Origin: JBMNIZ01 sp050951405
GTDB lineage: Bacteria; Bacillota; DULZ01
Direction of reading: 5' to 3'
DNA length: 64,000 nt
NCBI GenBank assembly: GCA_050951405.1
Contig: JBMNIZ010000013.1
Coordinates: forward strand, 109,360 to 173,359
Shown here: positions 40,569-49,366 of the stretch, piece by piece
Layout: each line of letters begins with the position of its first letter
How positions within the stretch are numbered: position 1 is the first letter of the stretch
Notes under the pieces: model-generated
Told to the model about the DNA's origin: nothing
Seen by the model: the letters and a program-made list of their open reading frames with translations, nothing else
The model's database searches: none
Program-made: the position numbers and the translations under genes

Positions 40569-41357
40569 TCAAACTCGGCCTACACATTTTATTATTTGGT
40601 TTTCGTCACTATCACTTGCTTTTTCCTTTATTATCTCTACACATCCAAATCCTTGGGAATTCTTAGAGCCAATTCCTGCATCCACAGCCATTTGCAAAAG
40701 CTCTCGTGGACCTTTTAATGCCAACTTTCCGCTATAGCCTTTGATCACTGTATCTTTATACTTAACCAAACGCATTTGGCCTCTGCCAATTTTTCTTACT
40801 GTTAGTCTCCCAGAAGGCGCTTCCGTTCTGTGAAACGCTCGGTACTTTTTACGCAGATTCTTTTCTAAGAGTAGCTCATGGTCAGTCTCACCGGGTTGAA
40901 AGTAGCAGGTATACTTCCTGCCATCCGGTCGGAAAAAGGTACTGTAAACTACAACCGGTGATAGACACTTGAGCACAACTTGTTCTTTCTGAATGATATA
41001 CTGTTGTACTGCCATTTTTTCAACTTTGACTTCTTGTTTGCCTAGCCGCAATTTGCTTTTAATTAAAATCCCGTTGGCTATAGACTGGCAAAACTCATCG
41101 AACGGTGAGGAAATAACCAAAGTAATCTTATCTTTAAATCTGATCAGGCCATTACTCCTATCGATTTGAAAAGGACCTAAAAGTCGAGAAAAAGTAAAAA
41201 GCTTAAAAACTCGACTGCCAGTCTGGTACCCCTTTTCATGCAAGAAAGTAGCCAAATCGGGGTCTATAGAATCATAGATCATGGCTTGTACAATATGATT
41301 GTACTGTAATGGTACTTCCATACTGCCATCGGTACTTAGCGTTAAGTAAATATGCAT
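40569..41357 (-). CDS. cas6: CRISPR RNA endonuclease Cas6
   Basis: A 262-aa Cas6 that cuts pre-crRNA within the repeat, leaving the 8-nt ATTGAAAC handle. The N-terminus MHIYLTLSTDGSMEVPLQYN then HIVQAMIYDSI has the conserved first RAMP strand and the His (~21) region used in catalysis by many Cas6. The C-terminal glycine-rich loop GIGSKNSQGFGCVEI (~228-242) is diagnostic. The start follows GAGGTG. It is the most upstream cas gene. 264 bp holding a promoter pair and the crRNA-like RNA separate it from cas8b, so it is probably its own transcription unit. Confidence 0.96.
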   Translation of the reverse strand: MHIYLTLSTDGSMEVPLQYNHIVQAMIYDSIDPDLATFLHEKGYQTGSRVFKLFTFSRLLGPFQIDRSNGLIRFKDKITLVISSPFDEFCQSIANGILIKSKLRLGKQEVKVEKMAVQQYIIQKEQVVLKCLSPVVVYSTFFRPDGRKYTCYFQPGETDHELLLEKNLRKKYRAFHRTEAPSGRLTVRKIGRGQMRLVKYKDTVIKGYSGKLALKGPRELLQMAVDAGIGSKNSQGFGCVEIIKEKASDSDENQIIKCVGRV

Positions 41358-42077
41358 AGATTAAACACCTCAGCCACCATATTCCTATTAGATTCGGTAT
41401 CTTAAAAAATAACTTGGCTAAACTAGCTTCACCTTCATATGTCAATATTATAATATTATACGGATGCTTCAGGCGCTTTAGATTAACTTCAATACAATAC
41501 CAGCTATAAAATTCCTAGCGGGCTACCGCTAAATTGATTAGGGTTTTTCATGTCAGATTATTGAGCATATTCCTTTGTGAATTTTCTTTTTTCGGAGGAA
41601 ATTGAAACCATTTATGTATATTTCAATCATAATCCAACCATCTCAGAAAATCGGTCGAGGAATATGTTTTTTATTGCGGGAAATATTGCAGGTTTTGGAC
41701 AACCAGTTGCAGCTTCTGGTCAACTTCTGTTGAGAAATGCTCATTTCCTCGCAAGGGTTGTATGTTTAAGGAAACAAGCTTTTTCAAGAGAGGAATAATA
41801 CGAGGAAAAGCTCTTGGATAGGGGAAAAATGGATTTTTCAAAAGCATTCCGCAAAGCTTCCTATAAGGGAGTAATATCTCTTTCTAGAGTGCTGATATGC
41901 ACACCTCCTTAGACGCAGTTTCCTACTATTCAAAAGATCGCCTAGCCATACAGATAATTCCATTATGGTATATTTATACGACCTTTTTAGACAAAATCCT
42001 TTTTTTATACGAATTGCCTCATTCTCAATTAACACGATCATGCGCCTAACAAAGAAAACCAAAGAAAGATAATAAAA
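41358..42077. other. 720-bp region upstream of cas6 without a supported gene
   Basis: A possible cas6 -35 (TTGACA, minus strand, 41,440-41,445) has only a poor -10. A AATATTATAATATT palindrome lies beside it. An AGCGG/CCGCT hairpin is near 41,520. At 41,600-41,608 the + strand reads AATTGAAAC, identical to the end of the transcribed CRISPR repeat, preceded by GGAGGA. Short ORFs here (73 aa at 41,577-41,798 and 74 aa at 41,838-42,062) have no recognisable family and are not called. Confidence 0.5.
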
Positions 42078-42106
42078 AAAACGACAGGGATTAAAACCCT
42101 TGTCGT
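42078..42106 (-). terminator. Terminator after tRNA-Gly
   Basis: On the minus strand CGACAAGGG pairs with CCCTGTCG across TTTTAAT, with one bulged A, and is followed by a run of T. It lies just after the tRNA 3' end. Confidence 0.75.
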
Positions 42107-42117
42107 TGTTGTCTTTT

Positions 42118-42192
42118 TGGAGCGGAAAACGGGATTCGAACCCGCGGCCCTCGGCTTGGGAAGCCGATGCTCTACCACTGAGCTACTTCCGC
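42118..42192 (-). tRNA. tRNA-Gly (CCC)
   Basis: A 75-nt cloverleaf on the minus strand: 5' GCGGAAG, D-arm GCTC/AGAGC, anticodon stem TCGGC/GCCGA with loop TTCCCAA (anticodon CCC), T-arm GCGGG-TTCGAAT-CCCGT, and 3' CCA encoded. It has its own consensus promoter and terminator. Confidence 0.95.
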
Positions 42193-42206
42193 TCTTCGTA
42201 AAATAC

Positions 42207-42235
42207 ATTATATTGCTTTTCCGGCCACCTGTCAA
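42207..42235 (-). promoter_or_regulatory. Promoter of tRNA-Gly
   Basis: On the minus strand TTGACA (42,230-42,235), 17 nt, TATAAT (42,207-42,212). The tRNA starts 15 nt downstream. The promoter lies immediately after the stop of the ATPase pseudogene. Confidence 0.85.
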
Positions 42236-42237
42236 TG

Positions 42238-44171
42238 CTAAGCGTTTTGCAATGATTTGCCCTCTCCGTAACGTAAAAGCCGCATGGCATTGAAAATAAC
42301 TATGAGAACACTGGCTTCGTGTACCAGCATACCGGAAGACAGCACCACCACATGGCCCAACACTCCGGCCAAAAGCACCAGGACCACCGCCACGGCAAAA
42401 ACCACATTTTGTTTAATATTGCCCAAAGTGGCCCGGCTAAGACCGATCGCATAAGGCAATTTGTCCAGCCTGTCTGCCATCAGGACCAAGTCTGCCGTTT
42501 CCATGGCCACATCGGTTCCGGCGGCACCCATGGCGATACCCACATCGGCAGTGGCCATAGCCGGTGCATCATTGATCCCATCCCCTACCATGGCTACCCG
42601 GTGCCCGGCTCTCTGCAGTTCTTTAATGGCTTCCACTTTGCCCTGGGGCAGCATTTCCGCCCGGAAGTCGTCAAGGCCCAGGCGACGGGCCACCGCCTCC
42701 GCAGTGCGTCTGTTATCGCCGGTGAGCATGATGACCTGCTTGATCCCGATAGATTTAAGACCGGCAACCAGGTGAAACGCTTCCTCCCGGGGAACATCGG
42801 CCAGGAAAATGGTACCCAAAATCTCCTGATTTTCTGCCACCAGCACCGCCGTTTTCCCATCCCTTTCCTCGGCGACCATTGCCTCTTCCACTTGGTCGGT
42901 TACCTGAAGCCCGTGCTGGCGGCAAAGTTCCCGGTTGCCTACCAGAATCTGTTTCCCGGCAATCTCTCCTAAAACTCCCTTACCGGGGATGACTTGGAAA
43001 TTTTTAACTTCAGGCAATTCTCCCAGATCCGCTGCTTTTTCCAAAATGGCTTTGGATAGAGGGTGTTCAGAAAGTTTTTCTAAGACGGCTGCTTTCAAAA
43101 GCATTTCCTCTTCTGTACCCTGATGGAGCCATACTCCAGTTACCCGCGGCTCCCCCAAAGTGAGAGTACCGGTTTTATCCATGACGATGGTATCTACTCT
43201 TCCGATCTTTTCCAGATGCTCTCCCCCTTTGATCAAAACCCCATGTTTCGCCGCATTACCTATCCCGCCACAATAGAGACGGGAGTGGCGATGACCAAGG
43301 CTCCCGGGCAGGCAATCACCAGCAAAGTGAGAGCCATGATGGCATCCGAAGTGATCAGATAGGTCAAGAGGGAGATCAGGATAATGCCGGGGGTATAGTA
43401 ACGGGCAAAGTTCTCCAAGATCTGTTGGCTCTTTGCTTTCTCTTCCTGAGCTTCTTCCACCAGGGCCAGAATGCGGGCAAAGGTAGTATCAGAACCGGTT
43501 TTTTCTGTTTTGACCTCAAGGTAGCCTGCTTCCAGGATGGTGCTGCTGAAAACACCATCTCCGGGGCTCTTTTCCACCGGCAGGGACTCGCCGGTAATGG
43601 AAGACTGGTTGACAAAGGCTTGGCCTCTGACCACCACTCCGTCTACGGGAATTTTTTCCCCGGAGCGAATAATGACCATCTGCCCCTTTTCTACTTCATC
43701 CGCCGGTATTTCCCGCTCCTCACCATCGATGATTACTCTGGCTGTCCGAGGAGCCAGTTCCATTAATTTATGTAATGCCTCCCTGGTTTTGTCCAGAGTC
43801 CGAGCTTCCAGGTAGCTGCCAAAGGCAAAAAGGAAAGTTACTACCGCCGCTTCCCAGTATTCGCCGATAATAGTCGCTCCCACTGCAGCCAAGGTTACCA
43901 GGGCATTGATGCCTACCACCCGAAAACGAAGAGCCTGCCAAGCACTGAGAGCAATTTTGTAACCGGCGACTAAAGTGGCGGCGATCATGAAGAAATCCGC
44001 CAGAAAGCCGGGGCGGAATTTGCCCAGGAGCCAACCCAAAACGATGAAAGTGCCTGATACGACAATAATGATGAGTTTTTCCCAGGCCCGCCAAAGATCC
44101 CGAATGGCGTCCAGTTGGTTGCAGCCGCCGGCAGCCCCATAATCACATTGACAATCTATATTCGAATTCAT
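42238..44171 (-). pseudogene. P1B-type heavy-metal ATPase, split by a frameshift
   Basis: A metal-exporting P-type ATPase in two frames. The N-terminal part (ATG 44,171 to ~43,260) has membrane helices, the SSITGESLPVE actuator motif and the ion-pathway motif ACPGALVIATP, i.e. CPG in place of the usual CPC. It ends GSIVAG-like VSIVAG and a stop. The C-terminal part resumes one frame over at IGNAAKHGVLIKGGEHLEKI and has DKTGTLT (phosphorylated Asp), MLTGDN and GDGINDAPAMATADVG. Loss of one A in GCGGGATAGG (~43,257) explains the break. It could be a real null mutation or a sequencing error; otherwise the gene looks complete. Confidence 0.85.
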
Positions 44172-44212
44172 TTTCTTCCTCCTGCAAACCCGCCAAAAAC
44201 AAATTCCTTTAC

Positions 44213-44419
44213 TTAAAGGACTTGATAACCTGTTTTGGCAATGATCTGTTCCAGATCTTCCCTGCTTACCAGGGCAGGATCATAAGTGATTTTGACTTTA
44301 CCGGTAGTAAAAAAAACCGTAGCCTTCTTCACGCCTTTTTGCCTTTCCAAAATCTGTCCCAGCTTTTGAGCACAATCGGGGCAAGCCAGTCCTCCCAAAC
44401 GCAAGCTGATTTCCTCCAT
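44213..44419 (-). CDS. HMA-domain metal-binding protein (CopZ-like)
   Basis: A 68-aa single heavy-metal-associated domain. LGGLACPDCAQKLGQILERQ holds the CxxC metal site (residues ~13-16); GVKKATVFFTTGKVKITYDP and LEQIIAKTGYQVL complete the ferredoxin-like fold. GGAGGTG precedes the ATG. It lies 41 bp upstream of the ATPase and probably hands metal to it or acts as its detached N-terminal domain, since the ATPase itself starts without a full HMA domain. Copper versus zinc/cadmium cannot be decided. Confidence 0.85.
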   Translation of the reverse strand: MEEISLRLGGLACPDCAQKLGQILERQKGVKKATVFFTTGKVKITYDPALVSREDLEQIIAKTGYQVL

Positions 44420-44458
44420 CCATTGACACCTCCAATCAAAAGAATTTTTCCAAAACCG

Positions 44459-44707
44459 TCAGTTTTCTTTTGCCGCCATAATCCAGTCCCTCAATTCCTG
44501 TCCGGAAGGGACACGTCCTTTGGCTTTCACTTCTCCGTTGATGGCTACTGCCGGTAGAGCATAAACCTCATAGCGGGACATTTCCTCCACATCATCCACC
44601 TTGATCACCTGAGCAGCCACGCCCAAATCCGCCAGCACGTTAAAAATATCCCTTTCCAAGCCCTGGCAAACCGGGCAGCTATTAGATCCAAAGAGCCTAA
44701 TTTCCAT
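44459..44707 (-). CDS. Thioredoxin-like small redox protein
   Basis: An 82-aa thioredoxin-fold protein. MEIRLFGSNSCPVCQGLERD contains the CPVC redox motif (~11-14), followed by the cis-Pro region YEVYALPAVAINGEVKAKGR. This is the small 'redox-active disulfide' family often found with metal genes and permeases. I chose ATG 44,707, with GAAGGTGGTG before it, over the upstream in-frame GTG at 44,719. It is first in the operon with the HMA protein and ATPase. Confidence 0.85.
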   Translation of the reverse strand: MEIRLFGSNSCPVCQGLERDIFNVLADLGVAAQVIKVDDVEEMSRYEVYALPAVAINGEVKAKGRVPSGQELRDWIMAAKEN

Positions 44708-44719
44708 GGTTTTCACCAC

Positions 44720-45078
44720 CTTCTTTGTTTACTATTGCTTAGCATGAGTCAGAAATCCGGAAGTAATTCCCGTCGGATAATGGAAGACAAAAAAGTCCAA
44801 CATCGCCCGGCAGGAAATCATACGCCCGAAAAACCTTTTCTTTTTGTTGGCTTCAGTATAAGAAAAAAAGAACAATATTACCGTGACTTAAGGAGCTTTT
44901 TAGTGTGATCTCAATCACATTTATTGTCTTCTCTTCCCTATTGAACAATCCTTACAATCAATTCCCCTTTCCTGCAGCAAGGGAAGTTCCTACTGCCGGG
45001 CAGATGGCAGGTGGAAAAGTAAAGACTCAATTTGCCGGAAAAGACTAGAAACTGATGTTCATTTTCCGCAATAAAGAA
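44720..45078. other. 359-bp intergenic region upstream of the metal operon
   Basis: It holds the Crp/Fnr-type palindrome at 44,904-44,919 and a TATACT (minus strand, 44,855-44,860) that could be the -10 of the thioredoxin-HMA-ATPase operon. No ORF is supported. The remainder towards the tRNA terminator shows nothing notable. Confidence 0.6.
44904..44919. promoter_or_regulatory. Crp/Fnr-family operator
   Basis: TGTGATCTCAATCACA is a perfect TGTGA-N6-TCACA palindrome, the consensus of the Crp/Fnr family. Its centre is about 63 bp upstream of a start site inferred from TATACT at 44,855-44,860, close to the -61.5 position of class I activation. The -35 there is poor, as expected for an activated promoter. 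Confidence 0.6.
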
Positions 45079-45080
45079 AA

Positions 45081-45120
45081 GGCGCTTTTTACAGTCCCAT
45101 TCAAAAACTGCAAAAAGCGC
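45081..45120 (-). terminator. Terminator of the tRNA operon
   Basis: On the minus strand GCGCTTTTTGCAGT pairs with ACTGTAAAAAGCGCC, followed by TTTTC. It is a long stem after tRNA-Phe. Confidence 0.75.
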
Positions 45121-45165
45121 TTTCCTTTATTATCAAACACCCAAGAAAGCAGCTAATAAACCAGA

Positions 45166-45241
<76 letters not shown>

Positions 45242-45250
45242 CTTTAAAAA

Positions 45251-45327
45251 TGGCGGAGCTGACGGGAGTCGAACCCGCGATCTCCGGCGTGACAGGCCGG
45301 CATGTTAGACCACTACACTACAGCTCC
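45251..45327 (-). tRNA. tRNA-Asp (GTC)
   Basis: 77 nt; acceptor GGAGCTG/CAGCTCC, anticodon loop CTGTCAC (GTC), T-arm GCGGG-TTCGACT-CCCGT, 3' GCCA encoded. Confidence 0.95.
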
Positions 45328-45369
45328 GCATGTTCAGAGGGCCGGTCCTATAACCGGCCCTAAATAAAA

Positions 45370-45445
45370 TGGTGACCCGTAGGGGAGTCGAACCCCTGTT
45401 ACCAGCGTGAAAGGCTGGTGTCTTAGACCACTTGACCAACGGGCC
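45370..45445 (-). tRNA. tRNA-Glu (TTC)
   Basis: 76 nt; acceptor GGCCCGT/ACGGGTC, anticodon loop with TTC in CCTTTCACG, T-arm AGGGG-TTCGACT-CCCCT, 3' ACCA encoded. Confidence 0.95.
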
Positions 45446-45480
45446 TCGTTTAGGTCGGTATGCTCCGACCGAAATTCACC

Positions 45481-45556
45481 TGGTGAGCCATGAAGGACTC
45501 GAACCTTCGACACCCTGATTAAAAGTCAGGTGCTCTACCACCTGAGCTAATGGCTC
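45481..45556 (-). tRNA. tRNA-Lys (TTT)
   Basis: 76 nt; acceptor GAGCCAT/ATGGCTC, anticodon TTT in ACTTTTAAT, T-arm GAAGG-TTCGAGT-CCTTC, 3' ACCA encoded. First gene of the operon Lys-Glu-Asp-Phe. Confidence 0.95.
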
Positions 45557-45573
45557 CCGCCCCACAAGTATGT

Positions 45574-45602
45574 ATTTTACACGAAAAACAGTTCACTGTC
45601 AA
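45574..45602 (-). promoter_or_regulatory. Promoter of the tRNA Lys-Glu-Asp-Phe operon
   Basis: On the minus strand TTGACA (45,597-45,602), 17 nt, TAAAAT (45,574-45,579). An IS30 copy is inserted about 10 bp upstream of the -35 and does not damage it. Confidence 0.88.
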
Positions 45603-45612
45603 TTGTTTTTTT

Positions 45613-45627
45613 CGGCACATTTTTGCG
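45613..45627. repeat. 15-bp target duplication (left) of IS30 copy 1
   Basis: CGGCACATTTTTGCG, repeated at 46,845-46,859. Confidence 0.8.
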
Positions 45628-46844
45628 GGGGAATTGCAAGTTTAATTGCCACCCATATTTTGGCATCCTCTGATTGATTATACTGCCATCTTTGCCATCT
45701 CATTGGCAGATTTATATCCATGAATTTTTCTTGGGTAATTATTCATCCAGTTCTCAATTCGCCTAATATCTTTCTGTTTAAGCTTGCTGATATCTGTGCC
45801 CTTTGGAATAAACCGACGTATTAGCTTATTAGCATTTTCATTGGACCCACGTTCCCATGCGCTGAATGGGTGAGCATAATAGATTTTAGTCCGATGAGTG
45901 CCCGGCTTTCTGATTGAACTCTCTAATTATACACTATTAAGAAACTCGCTTCCGTTATCTACCGTAATGGTTTTGAACACTTCTGAAAAGCGTGCTCCGT
46001 ACTCTCTTTCAAGCCTATCCAGCGTTTTCTTCACTGATTTCTGTGTCTTTTCCGGCATCTTTCGGATAATCTCTTTTCTAAACTTGCGTTCTGTTAGAAC
46101 TAAGAGTGCGGCTTTGCCTTTCCCTTTGCCGCTTACAACACAATCCATCTCCCAATGGCCGGCTTCTTCACGAGTATTAGCTGCCGCAGGTCTTTCTTCA
46201 ATGCTTCTACCTTTTAGATTGTTGTGGGCAACTCGTACCCTCTTATGGCGATTTTTTTTAGGTACTCGTTTTACTGGAAGGTTTTTATTTGTTATATTTG
46301 CAAATACTTCTTTGTCGATATAGTTATAGAGCGTTTTTGTGCATATACTAGTCTTAAATTTTAAGCCTTTTGCCCGGATTTCGCCAATGACTGCGTCAGG
46401 GGTATATCCCTCTTTGATAATCTTTTTTTCAATGTAATCGGCTAGTCCATGGTCATGACCGATCTTTAAGCATGCTCCCTTATTAGCAGCTCTCTCCCGG
46501 TATATTCGCTCTGCTGTATCTGCACAGTATCTATCAACATAAACCAGGTCGCTTCTCAGCATCCTGACAGTTCCACGGGCAATCTCACGTTCGATGGTTC
46601 GCTTATGCTTGCCTAACAGCTTTGCTATCTCGCTGGGTGACTTCTTCTCCTTTAGAAGAATTTCAATCTGATAGCGTTCTTTTACAGTGATGTGTTTAAA
46701 GCGGCGGGAAGTCGTGGTACAATTGAGTTGACTCATGTGCTTTGCCTCCTTTATGTTTTTAAGCGTAGTTACCTTAAACATATCAGAGGTTTAGCCTTGA
46801 GTCTCTATTTTTTATTAAATGCGGCAATTAATTTTACAACTTAC
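45628..46844 (-). mobile_element. IS30-family element, copy 1 (defective)
   Basis: 1,217 bp, nearly identical to copy 2 at 49,987-51,199. The ends are imperfect inverted repeats ending in TTAATTGCC. It is flanked by a 15-bp direct repeat, long for IS30 but known for some family members. Relative to copy 2 it has a 4-bp duplication (GATTGATTA for GATTA) after the transposase stop and a nonsense change in the gene. It sits between the tRNA promoter and the GntR gene. Confidence 0.88.
45678..46781 (-). pseudogene. IS30 transposase with a nonsense mutation (copy 1)
   Basis: The frame is identical to the copy 2 transposase until NGSEFLNSV, where GAA has become TAA near 45,927. The stop removes the C-terminal ~83 residues, including the catalytic Glu. 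Downstream of the stop the frame continues without damage to the normal TAA at 45,678. The mutation is therefore recent, and the protein from this copy is presumably inactive. Confidence 0.88.
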
Positions 46845-46859
46845 CGGCACATTTTTGCG
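46845..46859. repeat. 15-bp target duplication (right) of IS30 copy 1
   Basis: CGGCACATTTTTGCG, matching 45,613-45,627. Confidence 0.8.
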
Positions 46860-46899
46860 GGGGTTAATTGCCAGTTTAATAGCCAACCAACAAAAGCCG

Positions 46900-47598
46900 C
46901 TAACCGGTAAGCCCTTTCTCTACAAAAACCAAATGCTGATACATCTCTTTTTTCGCCCGGTCAGGGCTTTTGGCCCGTATGGCCAAATAAATCTCCCGGT
47001 GCTGCTGATAGAGAATTTCGCTGTTGCCGGGAGTGCGAAAAAGCTTTTCCCGGCTGGTGCGCAGGGTTTGACGCATCGTATCCGCAATAGTATTCATCAA
47101 CCGCATCAATAAAGAATTATGAGCCGCCTCCGCTATGGCAAAATGAAACTCAAAATCCGCTTCTTCCCCTAAAAGACCCATGGCCAGATCCTCTTCCATT
47201 TTTTTGATCACTTCAAACATGCGCTCCACATCTTCCTCAGTGGCCCGCAAGGCTGCTAAACCGGCAGCTTCCACTTCCAATATTTTTCTTAATTCTAATA
47301 ATTCAAAAACCTGATCCTTTTCCATGAGCAGGAGCAGGGCCAGAGGCTCGATGATACTGCTTACTCCTTTCTGCCTGATGAAAGTACCTTCACCGGGTTT
47401 GATTTCAATCAAACCCATGGCTTCCAAGGCACTCAGAGCTTCCCGCACTGAGGCCCTGCTCACCTGTAAACGCTCGGCGAATTCCCTTTCCGAAAGTAAT
47501 TTATCCCCGGGCTTTAAATCCCCCTGGGCAAAAAGTTCTTTGATTTGCTCGACGATTTCTTCATAAATCTTCTTCGTCTTGATCGGCTTAATGTCCAT
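46900..47598 (-). CDS. GntR/FadR-family transcriptional regulator
   Basis: A 232-aa regulator: N-terminal winged helix (KIYEEIVEQIKELFAQGDLK, then LLSEREFAERLQVSRASVRE and GLIEIKPGEGTFI) and a C-terminal all-helical FCD ligand domain (LELRKILEVEAAGLAALRAT ... FHFAIAEAAHNSLLMRLMN). FadR-type proteins sense organic acids or acyl-CoAs; the ligand here is unknown. I chose ATG 47,598 with GGGTGGG before it; the longer in-frame start at 47,637 lacks a ribosome site. It follows the COG2509 flavoprotein by about 170 bp on the same strand. Confidence 0.88.
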   Translation of the reverse strand: MDIKPIKTKKIYEEIVEQIKELFAQGDLKPGDKLLSEREFAERLQVSRASVREALSALEAMGLIEIKPGEGTFIRQKGVSSIIEPLALLLLMEKDQVFELLELRKILEVEAAGLAALRATEEDVERMFEVIKKMEEDLAMGLLGEEADFEFHFAIAEAAHNSLLMRLMNTIADTMRQTLRTSREKLFRTPGNSEILYQQHREIYLAIRAKSPDRAKKEMYQHLVFVEKGLTG

Positions 47599-47769
47599 AC
47601 ATCCCACCCTTTTATTGTTATCCCCATCTCCTGCCAAATTTGATTCCGGCCAGGCCTAATCCCTGGCAACTGCCGGCGTCGGGTTGAAAGGCCATATTTT
47701 TTCGGCATCCCTATCCTTCTCTCCTGCCAAAATGGATTTGAATTGAAGGCCCACCGGGAGACGCCCGGA

Positions 47770-49185
47770 TTAATTCTTTTCCGCAATATCCCTGGCCACC
47801 ACCACTCCGGTGACGGAAGCCTGCATCAGACCCCGAGTGATCCCGGCGCCATCGCCAATAGTATATAAGTTTTCTATATGGGTTTCAAAACTCTTATCTT
47901 TCACCTTTACTTTACAGGAGTAGAATTTCACCTCAACCCCATAGAGCAGGGTATTTCTAGCATACATCCCCGGAGCGATCTTATCAAGAGCTCTGAGGGT
48001 TTCCACAATGGAAGTCAAGTAGCGCTGGGGCAAAACATAGCTTAAGTCTCCAGGAACGGCACTTTTCAAGGTGGGAATGGTAGTAGACTTTTTCAAACGG
48101 TCCACATCGGTCCGGCGACCCTTCAAAACATCCCCCAGGCGCTGAACCATGACCCCTCCCCCGGTAAGCATATTGGCCAGCCGGGCGATATAACGTCCAT
48201 ATTCAATGGGCTGGTTGAAAGGCTCTGTAAAACGGGTGGAAACCAGCAGAGCGAAGTTGGTGTTGGGGGTTTTTAAAGCAGGATCGGCGTAGCTGTGCCC
48301 GTTCACCACAGCAATTCCCCCGTCATAATGCTCTTCGGAAACAACGCCTCCGGGATTCATGCAAAAAGACCTGACCCGGTTATCAAAAGTGTCGGAATAA
48401 TAAACCAACTTGGCTTCATAGAGATCTGCCGTCAGGTGATCCATAATGGAATTGGGCACCTCAACCCGCACGCCGATATCCACTTCATTATTTTCCGTCT
48501 TGATCCCCAACTTTTGCGCCTGCCTGGCCAGCCAGTCGGCACCGCCTCGGCCAGGGGCGGCAACCACATACCTGCTGTGGATCTCCCGAGGTTCCCGGCC
48601 CTTCTGCCGGACCAACACTCCCCGGGCCTTGCCGTTCTCCACCAGGATATCCTGCACTGTAGTCAATTCCCAAAACTCGGTATTGGTTTCATTCATCAAA
48701 TGGACATACATGGCCTTCAAAACATCGAAAGCCAGCTCCGTGCCCAAATGCCTGACCGGGCAAGGTATTAGCTGAATACTGTGCTTGGAAGCTTCGTACA
48801 TGATGTCTTCCACTTTTTTCGTATTCAAACCGTAGACTACCGGGCTGGCTCCAAACTGCAAGTAAATACCATCGGCATAATCCACCAGCCGCTGGGCCTC
48901 TTCCCGACTGTAGTAGTCGGTAATCCGTCCCCCTACTTCCGGGGACTTGCTCAGTTTCCCGTCACTGAAAGCACCCGCTCCCGACCAGCCGCTGGTTATA
49001 CTGCAAGGATCGCATTCCCGGCAGGAACCGGTCTTCCTGGCCGGACAGGCTCTCTGATCAATGCTTGGCCCCTTATCCAGGATGAGGATGCTCAAATCCT
49101 CGCATAGCTTGCTCAATTCCAAAGCGGTGAAAATACCCGCCGGCCCGGCGCCGATAATAATCACATCATAATAAGAACTTCCCAC
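47770..49185 (-). CDS. FAD-dependent oxidoreductase (COG2509-type)
   Basis: A 471-aa flavoprotein. YYDVIIIGAGPAGIFTALEL is the N-terminal FAD-binding Rossmann motif. CPARKTGSCRECDPCSITSG is a Cys-rich segment typical of this 'uncharacterised FAD-dependent dehydrogenase' family. RYVVAAPGRGGADWLARQAQ is the second dinucleotide region, and NLYTIGDGAGITRGLMQASV the C-terminal FAD site. The GTG at 49,185 with AAAGGCGG before it matches the family N-terminus; the upstream ATG at 49,242 adds 19 residues unlike the family. The substrate is unknown. Confidence 0.85.
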   Translation of the reverse strand: MGSSYYDVIIIGAGPAGIFTALELSKLCEDLSILILDKGPSIDQRACPARKTGSCRECDPCSITSGWSGAGAFSDGKLSKSPEVGGRITDYYSREEAQRLVDYADGIYLQFGASPVVYGLNTKKVEDIMYEASKHSIQLIPCPVRHLGTELAFDVLKAMYVHLMNETNTEFWELTTVQDILVENGKARGVLVRQKGREPREIHSRYVVAAPGRGGADWLARQAQKLGIKTENNEVDIGVRVEVPNSIMDHLTADLYEAKLVYYSDTFDNRVRSFCMNPGGVVSEEHYDGGIAVVNGHSYADPALKTPNTNFALLVSTRFTEPFNQPIEYGRYIARLANMLTGGGVMVQRLGDVLKGRRTDVDRLKKSTTIPTLKSAVPGDLSYVLPQRYLTSIVETLRALDKIAPGMYARNTLLYGVEVKFYSCKVKVKDKSFETHIENLYTIGDGAGITRGLMQASVTGVVVARDIAEKN

Positions 49186-49366
49186 CCGAAAATACCGCCT
49201 TTCTTCTGGGCATAAAAATAACTCAAACAGAAGGCAAACCACTGTCCATTTGAGCTATCATCAGACCGTCCCCCGGATTAACAATTTTGATCCAAGGCTA
49301 GTATAGCAACAAAGCCGGAGGAGGTCAAGAAAAGGCGAATATTTTCCCCGCCGCTGCAAACATTAT

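Noticed and set aside
40406..40666. 86-codon + strand frame starting with TTG between cas8b and cas6
   Set aside because: No ribosome site; it overlaps the end of cas6 and the crRNA-like RNA. Its first codons include rare ATA/AGA codons, which recalled creT-type toxins, but without a Shine-Dalgarno and a stop this is not supportable.
41577..41798. 73-codon + strand frame upstream of cas6
   Set aside because: Starts with no good ribosome site and has no recognisable family.
41838..42062. 74-codon minus-strand frame between cas6 and tRNA-Gly
   Set aside because: It runs into the terminator region of tRNA-Gly, has no ribosome site and no family.
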